Positions 9,146 through 18,500 of a DNA stretch of 34,226 bases are shown here, piece after piece (the stretch's first letter is position 1; each line of letters starts with the position of its first letter). This DNA comes from Candidatus Wolfebacteria bacterium (GTDB lineage Bacteria > Patescibacteriota > Minisyncoccia > Phycocordibacterales > NVSU01): contig NVSU01000012.1 of assembly GCA_002401345.1 (NCBI GenBank), positions 1-34,226 of the forward strand, written 5' to 3'. Position numbers and translations under genes: made by a program. A model generated the notes under the pieces. It saw only the letters and a list, made by a program, of their open reading frames with translations. It had not been told where the DNA came from and made no database searches.

Positions 9146-9865
9146 ATGAAAAGAGTCGGATTAACTCCTAAAAATTTACGATTACTTTTAATTGCAGCAG
9201 CTCTACTATTAGTTGCATTTGTTGGTGTAAATTCAGATAAGCTTGCAAGTATATCTTCACCGACTGGTCTTACAGCTCAAGTTATAGAAACACAATCTGC
9301 AGCTGGTCCAGCTGCTGATGTAATAGAATTTTCATTCATGAAAGCTTTTAATGCTAATGGGGAAGCATTTGAAAACTATCTGATTAATATAAGAAATAAT
9401 CGAGATGCAGTAATAGCATCATTTATGTTAAATGCGGGAACTAAATCAATTTTTGAAGTTGATAGACTTGATCCACGATTATTAAGTATTGAAAGTACAG
9501 TAAACGATGTTAGGGTGAAATTCTCAGGAAGAAATCTAAGTTTATTTGAAGAGCCTCAAGAATATAGCTTTAGTACTATGACTGCAGTTAAGGATGAAGA
9601 TGGATATAAATTTAGTAAACCTGCAATTGCAAAAAAGATAATTTCTCTTGGCTCAGTAAAGATCAACAGTGTCACATCACAACAGCGAGAAGTATCTCAA
9701 ATTCAAAATAGAGGACCCATCGCAACAGCGTTAAATAGAATACAGGTAGGATTAGAAAGGATAGCTTCAAATATAGGACGATTTATTTTTGATCTATTTG
9801 GAAGGGGAGGTGAAAGACAAGGGTTGAAAGCTACTGACATAGATAAGGGAGATTTAGATTTGTAA
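9146..9865 (+). CDS. Hypothetical exported/membrane-anchored protein
   Basis: Single N-terminal hydrophobic segment (LRLLLIAAALLLVAFVGV); no family recognised. Confidence 0.75.
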   Translation: MKRVGLTPKNLRLLLIAAALLLVAFVGVNSDKLASISSPTGLTAQVIETQSAAGPAADVIEFSFMKAFNANGEAFENYLINIRNNRDAVIASFMLNAGTKSIFEVDRLDPRLLSIESTVNDVRVKFSGRNLSLFEEPQEYSFSTMTAVKDEDGYKFSKPAIAKKIISLGSVKINSVTSQQREVSQIQNRGPIATALNRIQVGLERIASNIGRFIFDLFGRGGERQGLKATDIDKGDLDL

Positions 9866-9874
9866 ATATAAAAA

Positions 9875-9895
9875 AAGGAGCTCAATGAGCTCCTT
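9875..9895. terminator. Bidirectional terminator between convergent genes
   Basis: aaggagctca-a-tgagctcctt with flanking A tract. Confidence 0.75.
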
Positions 9896-11897
9896 ATTTG
9901 ATTCGTATTCCCATTACGAGAATATCATCAATTTGTTCTACTCCATCCATCCACCTCACAATGGTAGTGTCCAAAATTTTCTTTTGTTCTTCCATTGTCT
10001 TATGATGAATATCAAGTAGTAGTTGTTTGAATCGCTTAGGCATAAACTTTTTATTCCTAGGCCCTCCAAATTGATCCGTATAACCGTCAGAAAATGCATA
10101 GATGCAATCACCGGACTTGAGATCAATTGAATGATTAGTAAAATCATCTAATGCATCAGCATACCCTACAGGCTGCTTATCACCTTTTACTTCGAGATAA
10201 AGTTCATCGTCTCTAAATAAGTATAGTGGATTATAAGCTGCTGCCCATTCTAGAATTTTGTTCTTAATATTGAACATCATAAGCACACAATCCATACCAT
10301 CTTTTTGTTGTTCATCGTCTTCATCCTCTGAGCCTTCTAATTTGAGCGAATTAATAACACCTTTTCTTACTTCATTCAAAATAAGAGAAGGGTTAAAAAT
10401 ATTTTTCTCATTAACAGTTTGGTTTAGATGAGGAATAATTGTTTGACACATTAGTGCACCCGGAACTCCGTGTCCTGTACAATCACTTGCAGCCAGGAAT
10501 ATTTTACCTTTCTTTTTTGCAAGCCAATAGAAGTCCCCACTAACGACAGCTTTTGGTTTAAAGAGTACAAAAATTTCAAACGGTAAACTATCAATCTCAG
10601 CCTTAGATGGTAAATTTGCTCTCTGAATTCTCTCAGCATAACGAATACTCGCTGTGATATCTTTGTTTTTTTCATCAACAAGTTTCTTCTGTTCTTCAAT
10701 TATTTTCTTTTGACGTTTTGTCACTTGAAAACGACTGAAAAGCATCAATGAAAAAATAATAACTATAATCAAAATAGCACCCACTCCTAGTAATGTAATC
10801 TGACTTCGTCTTGATTGCTCTGTCTTTATTTGGTTTTCCGTTCGAAGGATCACAATTTCCTTCTGTTTCTTAACAGATTCATACTTTGTTTGCATTTCTG
10901 CAATTTTATCGATACTCTCTTTATTTAAGAGTGTATCTTTCATTTCAGTATATAGCTTGAAGTATATATATGCCGTGGGAATATCTCCCATTGTTTCATA
11001 TATGTTAGCAATATTAGAATAAGTTTCTCTTAAGAGTTTTACATTGCCAATTTGCTTTGCAATATAGACACTTTTTTCAAAATTATTCAACGCAATGCTA
11101 AAATTTTCTTCTTGCATGTGTACAATTCCAATATTCAGTAAGTCTATACCAATACCCTCCATGTCATCTATCTTCCTATCAATACTTAGGCTCAATAAAT
11201 AGTATTCAAGAGCTTCTTTAAAAGCATCTTGTCTTCTATAAATATTACCTATATTTGTATATGACGATGATACACCTTTGTCATCTTCTAAACGTCTTTT
11301 AATTTCAAGAGATTGAAAATAATAATTGAGGGCTTCTTCTTTCTTATCAGTACCGGCTAATATAATACCTATATTATTTAGCGTATTTGATAAGCTCTTT
11401 TGGTATACTTTATTCGTTGGATTTTTTACTGCAAGCCTTTCTTTAATTAGAATTGCTTTTTCATAATAATCGAGGGCTATTTCAGTATCATCTTGATGTC
11501 TATAAAATTCTCCGATGTTGTTGTACAGATTTGCTGAATTAGCACTGTCGTCTAAGTTTTCATATATTTTAAGAGACTTAAGATAATATTCAAGAGATTG
11601 TTCATTGTTTCCTTTACTACCCTGAACTGCTCCAATAATATTGAATATACTTGCAATGCCAACATCACTTGAATCTCGCTCAAATATTTTAAGACTTATA
11701 TTTAGATTAAAAAGAGAGCTGTCATACTCACTTCTGTAAAATTGAGCAACAGCCTTTTCTCTATAATCTGATGCTAATGCCGATGAATTGATTTCAATTT
11801 CTGTTTTGGAAGATGTCTTGATTTCACTATTGTCTGTAGTGCATCTCGTCAGAGAAGCAATACAAAACATAATACATATGTATTTAATTGCTTTCAT
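9894..11897 (-). CDS. TPR-repeat lipoprotein/sensor with transmembrane segment and SpoIIE-type PP2C phosphatase domain
   Basis: Lipobox-like SLTRC, multiple TPR units (YYLKSLKIYENLDDSANSANLYNNIGEFY...), TM ITLLGVGAILIIVIIFSLMLF, SpoIIE motifs LFKPKAVVSGDFYW, AASDCTGHGVPGALM, DGYTDQFGG. Confidence 0.9.
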   Translation of the reverse strand: MKAIKYICIMFCIASLTRCTTDNSEIKTSSKTEIEINSSALASDYREKAVAQFYRSEYDSSLFNLNISLKIFERDSSDVGIASIFNIIGAVQGSKGNNEQSLEYYLKSLKIYENLDDSANSANLYNNIGEFYRHQDDTEIALDYYEKAILIKERLAVKNPTNKVYQKSLSNTLNNIGIILAGTDKKEEALNYYFQSLEIKRRLEDDKGVSSSYTNIGNIYRRQDAFKEALEYYLLSLSIDRKIDDMEGIGIDLLNIGIVHMQEENFSIALNNFEKSVYIAKQIGNVKLLRETYSNIANIYETMGDIPTAYIYFKLYTEMKDTLLNKESIDKIAEMQTKYESVKKQKEIVILRTENQIKTEQSRRSQITLLGVGAILIIVIIFSLMLFSRFQVTKRQKKIIEEQKKLVDEKNKDITASIRYAERIQRANLPSKAEIDSLPFEIFVLFKPKAVVSGDFYWLAKKKGKIFLAASDCTGHGVPGALMCQTIIPHLNQTVNEKNIFNPSLILNEVRKGVINSLKLEGSEDEDDEQQKDGMDCVLMMFNIKNKILEWAAAYNPLYLFRDDELYLEVKGDKQPVGYADALDDFTNHSIDLKSGDCIYAFSDGYTDQFGGPRNKKFMPKRFKQLLLDIHHKTMEEQKKILDTTIVRWMDGVEQIDDILVMGIRIK

Positions 11898-11939
11898 GAC
11901 TAAACGTTTAAATTGTTAAAGAATTTGTATCTAATCATG

Positions 11940-11968
11940 ATTCTAGCCTTTATTTGTAACAATGTCAA
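11940..11968 (-). promoter_or_regulatory. Sigma70-type promoter TTGACA-17-TAGAAT
   Basis: Minus strand TTGACA ttgttacaaataaaggc TAGAAT, about 40 nt upstream of the ATG. Confidence 0.75.
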
Positions 11969-12022
11969 ATACATGTTTTGATTTTAAGAAGGCGTAAAAT
12001 AATGAAAAGATCATAATAATTA

Positions 12023-12050
12023 TTGACAATATTTTTAAAAATTCTAAAAT
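12023..12050 (+). promoter_or_regulatory. Promoter of khpA: TTGACA-16-TAAAAT
   Basis: ttgaca atatttttaaaaattc taaaat. Confidence 0.6.
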
Positions 12051-12115
12051 ATATAGTAAGCAGTAATGAACGGTCGACTCGCTGCACTGATTACAAGTAA
12101 GAAACGAAATACATT

Positions 12116-12439
12116 ATGGAAAAAGATCAAGAATTTCTTGAATATGTAGTTAAGGCCCTCGTAGACAAGCCAGAAGCTGTCAAAGTTAATCGAACTGTCG
12201 ATGAAATGGGTGTATTGATTACATTGGAAGTAGATCCTGAGGACATGGGTAAAATCATTGGCCGACAGGGAAATACTGCTGGATCTCTCCGAACACTTCT
12301 TCGTGTTATTGGAATGAAAAATGATGCTCGTGTGAATCTTAAGATTCTTGAGCCGGAAGGAGCAGCACCACGACCACCACGATCAGCTCCAGCTGCAAGC
12401 TCAGTTGATGAAGCAATGGAAGATCTAAAAAATATCTAA
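12116..12439 (+). CDS. khpA: KH-domain RNA-binding protein (KhpA-like)
   Basis: LVDKPEAVKVNRTVDEMGVLITLEVDPEDMGKIIGRQGNTAGSLRTLLRVIG; adjacent to trmD. Confidence 0.9.
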   Translation: MEKDQEFLEYVVKALVDKPEAVKVNRTVDEMGVLITLEVDPEDMGKIIGRQGNTAGSLRTLLRVIGMKNDARVNLKILEPEGAAPRPPRSAPAASSVDEAMEDLKNI

Positions 12440-12459
12440 ATTCTAATTTTAGAAAGACC

Positions 12460-12500
12460 GAAAAACCGTGTTATAGTACTTAGTACGAACACGGTTTTTC
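12460..12500. terminator. Terminator-like hairpin 2 nt before the trmD start codon
   Basis: gaaaaaccgtgtt / aacacggtttttc perfect 13-bp stem with T run. Confidence 0.75.
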
Positions 12501-12502
12501 TT

Positions 12503-13195
12503 ATGCGATTTCACATCATTACATTATTTCCAGAAATGTTTGACTCTTATTTACGTGAGAGCATTATTGGCCGTGCACTCAAGAATAAAAAGATTTCTGT
12601 TTCATTCTATAATCCTCGAGATTTTACGAAAGATAAGCACCGGCGCGTTGATGATAAAGCGTATGGAGGAGGTCCGGGAATGGTTATGTATGCCGAGCCA
12701 ATCATTAGAGCAGTACAAAAAGCAAAAGGAAGGCCTGTGCTGGGAGCGAAGCGAGCAGTAAAAAAGAATGTGAAAGTGATTCTCTTGTCTCCATCAGGAA
12801 AAAAATTTACAAATACATATGCAACTACTCTTTCTAAAAAATACACAGACATAATAATTATTTCAGGACGATATGAGGGAATAGATGCTCGAGTTAAGAA
12901 AATTCTCAAGGCTGATCTGTCCATGGATGTGGACGAAGTTTCAATAGGTGAGTACGTACTCACGGGAGGGGAATTACCTGCGATGGTAATGATAGATAGT
13001 ATCTCACGCCAAATAGAAGGAGTGTTAGGAAAAGAAGAATCATTAGAGGAAACACGCATATCATCAAGTGAAATGTATACTCGCCCTGAAGTAATAAAAC
13101 ACAAAGGTAAAAATTATAAAGTTCCAAAAGTGCTTCTCTCTGGTCATCATGCGGAAATCGAAAAATGGAAGCAACGTAAACATAAAAAATCGTAA
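12503..13195 (+). CDS. trmD: tRNA (guanine-N1)-methyltransferase
   Basis: MRFHIITLFPEMFDSYLRESIIGRA, YGGGPGMVM, ISGRYEGIDARV, SIGEYVLTGGELPAMVMIDSISR. Confidence 0.97.
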   Translation: MRFHIITLFPEMFDSYLRESIIGRALKNKKISVSFYNPRDFTKDKHRRVDDKAYGGGPGMVMYAEPIIRAVQKAKGRPVLGAKRAVKKNVKVILLSPSGKKFTNTYATTLSKKYTDIIIISGRYEGIDARVKKILKADLSMDVDEVSIGEYVLTGGELPAMVMIDSISRQIEGVLGKEESLEETRISSSEMYTRPEVIKHKGKNYKVPKVLLSGHHAEIEKWKQRKHKKS

Positions 13196-13200
13196 ATAAT

Positions 13201-13225
13201 CACTTAGACGTCGGACGTCTAAGTG
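13201..13225. terminator. 11-bp stem hairpin after trmD
   Basis: cacttagacgt-cgg-acgtctaagtg. Confidence 0.6.
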
Positions 13226-13241
13226 ATATATCTAATGTAAA

Positions 13242-13283
13242 AAATTAACATAAAATATGCACGTGCATATTTTATGTTAATTT
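13242..13283. repeat. Perfect 42-bp palindrome
   Basis: aaattaacataaaatatgcac / gtgcatattttatgttaattt exact reverse complements, no loop. Confidence 0.9.
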
Positions 13284-13352
13284 AGGTAGGAAATAAGCTG
13301 TGATACAATGTGGATATAGTAATTAAAAGCTGAGCGATTATATTGTTTTTTG

Positions 13353-13498
13353 ACCCCAGTGAAATATCCTTTTAAATAATTATTTAACAGGACGATCTTT
13401 CTTTAAAAGATCATTTCACAGGGTGCTCCCTGGCCGACTGCTGATGCATTCAGCTGGCTAGGCAAATTTAATATTCATTTCATTCATTTAAAATTGAC
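13353..13498 (+). promoter_or_regulatory. Leader element copy 2 upstream of the helicase: predicted three-way junction + ATTTCACAGGGTGCTC + 35-nt segment, interrupted by a 35-nt palindromic insertion (13429-13463)
   Basis: accccagtgaaat (13353-13365) pairs with atttcacagggt (13413-13424), enclosing hairpins 13368-13391 and 13394-13412; the remainder matches window positions 42-92. Confidence 0.65.
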
Positions 13499-15163
13499 AT
13501 GACACAACAAGAAGCACTCGATATTTTGAAAATGGGACATAATGTCTATCTCACAGGTAAGGCCGGCAGCGGTAAGACATATCTTATTAATAAATATATT
13601 AAATATTTAAAGGAACGAGATGTTGGTGTTGCAGTAACTGCATCAACCGGCATTGCGGCAACTCACATAGGTGGAGTGACTATTCATTCGTGGGCTGGCA
13701 TAGGAATTAAAGACAAGCTGACGGATCAGGATATTGATGCAATGGAGCAGAAACAATATCTGTGGAAACGATTTGAGAATACGGAAGTACTCATCATAGA
13801 CGAAGTATCCATGCTTCACTCTCATCTACTTGATATGATTGACCAAGTATGCAAACTCTTCAAACGAAATGATAAGCCATTTGGGGGAATGCAGATTATT
13901 CTCTCTGGTGATTTTTTCCAACTTCCACCTATTTCTCGCAATAGTGAAGATCTGAATTTTTTAAATAAATCTGATGCATGGAGCAATATGGATCTTCACA
14001 TTTGTTATCTACAAGAACAACACCGTCACACAGACTCTAGTTTTTTGGATGTATTGAATGAAATTCGCAGTAATACTGTGAGTGAGGAAACAATGAATAA
14101 ATTGCGTCGTCGTTATAAAAAAGACCCCGAGGGAATATCAGTTCCCACAAAGCTCTATACCCATAATATGGATGTTGATGAAATGAACAATAGAGAACTT
14201 GATAAAATAGACGCAGAAAAATACGAATACAATATGAACAGCAAGGGAAACAATGTATTAGTCGAAGGTTTAAAGAAGAGTTGTCTTGCACCAGCAAATC
14301 TAGTGTTGAAAAAAGGGGCGCTTGTGATGTTTGTTAAAAATAATTATGAAGAAGGATATGTAAATGGAACAACGGGTGAAGTGATCGATTTCTCTATAGA
14401 GGGGCGCCCGATCATTAAGATCCAGAATGGAAAGAAAATTATAGCAGATACTGAAAGTTGGATAATCGAAGAGGAAGGTAAGACAAAAGCAGAAATATCT
14501 CAGATGCCACTCAGGCTTGCGTGGGCGATTACAATTCATAAAAGCCAAGGCATGAGTTTGGATGCTGCTGAAGTTGATCTTTCTAAATCTTTTGTGAAGG
14601 GCCAGGGATATGTCGCGCTCTCAAGAGTGAGATCACTTTCAGGACTTAAGTTAATGGGATTAAACAGTACTGCGCTCCAAGTTGATAAAGGAATATTGAT
14701 GCTTGATGGGGAACTACTTGATAGGTCACAAAAAAATCAAGTCGAGATTTCCTCACTTGAGAACTCAAAAAAAGAAACACAACACAATGCCTTCATAGTG
14801 AATTCAGGAGGAACATTAGATGTGAAAAAGAAGAAAAATAAGGATAGATATTCAAAACTGTCGACATTCGATAAAACCAGGGAATTATTGAAGGAAAAAA
14901 AGACCATTGAAGAAATTATTAAGGAACGCGAATTGACTTTTGGCACCATCATCTCTCACATTGAAACATTACTGAAAGATGATGCTCCGCCAGATATAGA
15001 TTATCTCTATTCGAACACAAAGAAGCTCCGCGATTCACTCTCTGAAATAAAAAAGGCATTTAAGAAATCTGGAGGTACAAAACTTACAGAAGTACGTAAA
15101 ATCCTCAAGAATAAGTATTCTTTTGAAGAATTACGCTTCGCGCGACTATTTCTAGATAGATAA
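13499..15163 (+). CDS. Pif1-like superfamily 1 DNA helicase with C-terminal helix-turn-helix domain
   Basis: VYLTGKAGSGKTYL Walker A, VTASTGIAATHIGGVTIHSWAGIG, VLIIDEVSML, ILSGDFFQLPP, AWAITIHKSQGMSLD, GQGYVALSRVRSLSGL; C-terminal TRELLKEKKTIEEIIKERELTFGTIISHI resembles HTH_40. Confidence 0.93.
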   Translation: MTQQEALDILKMGHNVYLTGKAGSGKTYLINKYIKYLKERDVGVAVTASTGIAATHIGGVTIHSWAGIGIKDKLTDQDIDAMEQKQYLWKRFENTEVLIIDEVSMLHSHLLDMIDQVCKLFKRNDKPFGGMQIILSGDFFQLPPISRNSEDLNFLNKSDAWSNMDLHICYLQEQHRHTDSSFLDVLNEIRSNTVSEETMNKLRRRYKKDPEGISVPTKLYTHNMDVDEMNNRELDKIDAEKYEYNMNSKGNNVLVEGLKKSCLAPANLVLKKGALVMFVKNNYEEGYVNGTTGEVIDFSIEGRPIIKIQNGKKIIADTESWIIEEEGKTKAEISQMPLRLAWAITIHKSQGMSLDAAEVDLSKSFVKGQGYVALSRVRSLSGLKLMGLNSTALQVDKGILMLDGELLDRSQKNQVEISSLENSKKETQHNAFIVNSGGTLDVKKKKNKDRYSKLSTFDKTRELLKEKKTIEEIIKERELTFGTIISHIETLLKDDAPPDIDYLYSNTKKLRDSLSEIKKAFKKSGGTKLTEVRKILKNKYSFEELRFARLFLDR

Positions 15164-15215
15164 GAGAGATATGCTAGTTCGCAGACATGGAAGAGAAATT
15201 TTTAATAAAATATTG

Positions 15216-15254
15216 ATCCGGTAGTAGTCCGTACTAGACGGATCACTACCGGAT
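15216..15254. terminator. Long hairpin after the helicase gene
   Basis: atccggtagt...actaccggat with inner gtccgt/acggat stem. Confidence 0.6.
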
Positions 15255-15282
15255 TGACAAAAAAAGTACGATAGACTATACT
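15254..15282 (+). promoter_or_regulatory. Strong promoter TTGACA-17-TATACT in the rpoB upstream region
   Basis: ttgaca aaaaaagtacgatagac tatact. Confidence 0.75.
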
Positions 15283-15422
15283 GGTCCTCTCAGAGCGCAA
15301 GATTGAGTTACTGGTGAATGACTTTTTTATTATCAATATTCGTGAAGTGGGCGCGGATATTAAATAAATTTAGATTATCTTGCTACAATCTACAATAACG
15401 TAAACTAAACACAATTATTAGC

Positions 15423-15450
15423 CACACCTTTCCAAAAGGTTGGTTTTTTG
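15423..15450 (+). terminator. Rho-independent terminator/attenuator upstream of rpoB
   Basis: ccacACCTTtccaaAAGGTtggTTTTTT. Confidence 0.7.
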
Positions 15451-15460
15451 TTGTCTGTAG

Positions 15461-15503
15461 TCCCGACGCTTTGGTCGGGGTCCCGACCAAAGCGTCGGGG
15501 CTG
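15461..15503. repeat. GC-rich composite inverted repeat, copy A
   Basis: cccgacgctttggtcggg-gt-cccgaccaaagcgtcggg; homologous to 27122-27165. Confidence 0.85.
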
Positions 15504-15564
15504 AGTGCACGATAATTTTTTTCACTCCACATTTATTAGCATATAATTAATATCGTACATATAT

Positions 15565-18500
15565 ATGAGTACCATAAAAAGAGAAAAGAAATATTTTTCT
15601 AAACACAAAGATCCCCTTGTACCATTTCCAGACCTTCTGGAAACACAAATAAGTTCCTTTAAACATCTTTTAGAGACGGGCCTTAAAGATGTCTTTAAGG
15701 AGTTTTCTCCGATTCAGGATTACTCTGAGAAAAAATTTCAATTAGAGTTTACTGATTTCGTTGTCACAGAGCCTAAGTACGATGAAAAGTACTCAAAAAT
15801 AAATAAGCTTACGTATGAGGTTCAAATTAAAGCGAGAGTAAAACTTTTTAATAAAACACTTGGTACTACAAATGAACAGGAAATTTTCATGACCGATATT
15901 CCTATGATGACGTCTCATGGTACGTTTATTATAAACGGTGTTGAACGAGTCATTGTGCCACAGCTTGCACGAAGTTACGGAGTATTTTTTACAGATCTTG
16001 ATATAAAGGGACAAACTTTTTTTGGAGCTAAGATTATTCCTGCGAGAGGTATTTGGATTGAAATTGAGTCAGATGCGAATGGAATTTTATATGTTCGAAT
16101 CGATAAGAAAAGAAAATTCCCAGTATCTTCACTACTAAGAGTATTTGGAATGGAGACCGATAAGCAAATCCTGAAGGCATTTTCAGACAATGAGGAGCAT
16201 CAGGCATTAATGGAACAAATCCTTGAGAAAGATGCTGCAAAAAGCCAAACTGAATCATATGTTGAAATTTATAGACGATTACGTGATGGGGATATGGCGA
16301 CAGCCGATAATGCAAAAGAATTTATAGATTCGATCTTTACAGAAGAGCGTTATGATCTTTCTCCAGTTGGGCGATTCCGGTTTAATATGAGATTCGATAA
16401 AGGTATGACTCCTAAAGAATTAGAGAGAAAGACCATTTCAAAAGAGGATCTTATTACAATAGTAAAACATGTATTTGATCTTAATTCGACTCCAGGATCA
16501 AAGGCTGATGATATTGACCACCTAGGACTACGACGAGTTCGTTACGTAGGAGAACTACTTCAACAGCGAATACGAGTAGGTATGACTCAAATTAGACGAA
16601 ATATTCAAGACAGAATGTCTACCATTGATGTTGATAGTGCTATTCCTATTAATATTATCAACCAACGACCCCTACAGGCTCGAATCATTGAGTTCTTTAC
16701 TACAAACCAGTTGTCTCAATTTATGTCACAAGAGAACGTATTATATGAAATAGAACACTTGCGAACACTCTCAGCACTGGGGCCTGGAGGATTGACTCGT
16801 GAACGAGCTGGATTTGAGGTTCGTGATGTACATACATCTCACTATGGACGTGTATGTCCGATTCAAACTCCAGAGGGTCCAAACATTGGACTTATTCTTC
16901 ATCTTTCAACGTATGCAAAAATTAATGAATTTGGGATTATTGAAACTCCATATATTAAAGTAAAGGATGGAAAGATTACAAAAGAGATTGAGTATCTTAA
17001 TGCATTCGAAGAAGAAAAATATAATATTGCGCACGGTGGTATTGCATACGATAATGATGGGAATATTTTAAAGGATAAAGTTGAGGCACGTTCCGACACT
17101 CGTCCTGCAGTGGTTGCGAAAGAAGATATCGATTATATTGATGTTGCACCCAATCAAGCATTTTCAATCGCTACTTCTATGATTCCGTTTTTGGAAAACG
17201 ATGATGCGAACCGAGCACTCATGGGTTCAAACATGCAAAAACAGTCAACCCCTTGTTTACTACCTGAAGCACCACTTGTTGCAACAGGTATGGAAGAGTT
17301 GGCGTCACGATATTCAGGAAGACTTGCGATTGCTGAGGAAGCTGGAACTGTGACATATGTTGACGCGAAAAAAATAGTTGTAAAAAATAACAAAGGAAAA
17401 TCACAGACATTTGAACTTATAAATTATTTAAGAAACAATAACTTCTCTGTATATCATCAACGACCAATCGTGAATGTAGGAGATAAAGTAAGTAAAGGAG
17501 ACATATTGGCAGATACCTCAAGTACAGACAATGGTCAAATTGCGATTGGAAAGAACCTCAGAGTGGCATTTATGTCATGGGCTGGATCCAATTACGAAGA
17601 TGCGATTGTGCTTTCTGAACGACTTGTACGTGATAGTACACTTACGAGCATTCACGTAGAGGAGTTCACTGCGATTGTACGAGATACAAAACTTGGACCG
17701 GAAATTACAACACGTGATATACCTAACGTAGGAGAAATAAAATTGAAAGATCTAGACGGTGAAGGAATAGTGAGAGTGGGAGCAGAGGTACGAGAGAACG
17801 ATATTCTAGTTGGAAAAATTACACCAAAAGGGGAGACAGAGTTGACCCCAGAAGAACGTCTTCTCCGATCTATCTTTGCTGAAAAGGCTCGTGATGTGAA
17901 AGATTCATCTCTTCGGATGGAGCATGGGAAAAAAGGACGTGTGATAGGTGTGAAAATATTCTCACGAGAATTAGGACACAATCTTGAGTCTGGAATAATT
18001 AAAAAGATTGTCATTGAGATTGCACAGCTTCGAAATATATCAGTGGGAGACAAACTTGCTGGCCGACACGGAAACAAGGGTGTAATTTCAACCATTCTAC
18101 CTGTAGAAGAAATGCCTTATTCAGAAGATGGAACTCCTGTCGACATTATACTGACACCACTTGGAGTGCCATCTCGAATGAACCTCGGGCAGATTTTGGA
18201 AATGCACCTCGGAATGGCGGCTAATGAGCTTGGATATCAAGCAATTGTTCCTCCATTCTTGGGAGCTAGTCATGAAGAGATAAAGGGTGAACTTGTGAAA
18301 GCAGGCATACCAGAGAACGGACTTATTAAACTTTTTGATGGAAGAACAGGAGAAAAGTTTGATCAGGATATTGCAGTTGGATACATGTATATACTAAAAC
18401 TTCACCACATGGTGGAGGACAAGATTCACATGAGATCAATTGGACCATATTCATTAATCACACAACAACCATTGGGAGGTAAAGCTCAGAGTGGAGGTCA

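Noticed and set aside
12607-13104. 165-aa minus-strand ORF inside trmD
   Set aside because: Shadow ORF antisense to conserved trmD coding sequence.
17652-18095. 147-aa minus-strand ORF inside rpoB
   Set aside because: Antisense shadow ORF of a highly conserved gene; no independent motifs or promoter.
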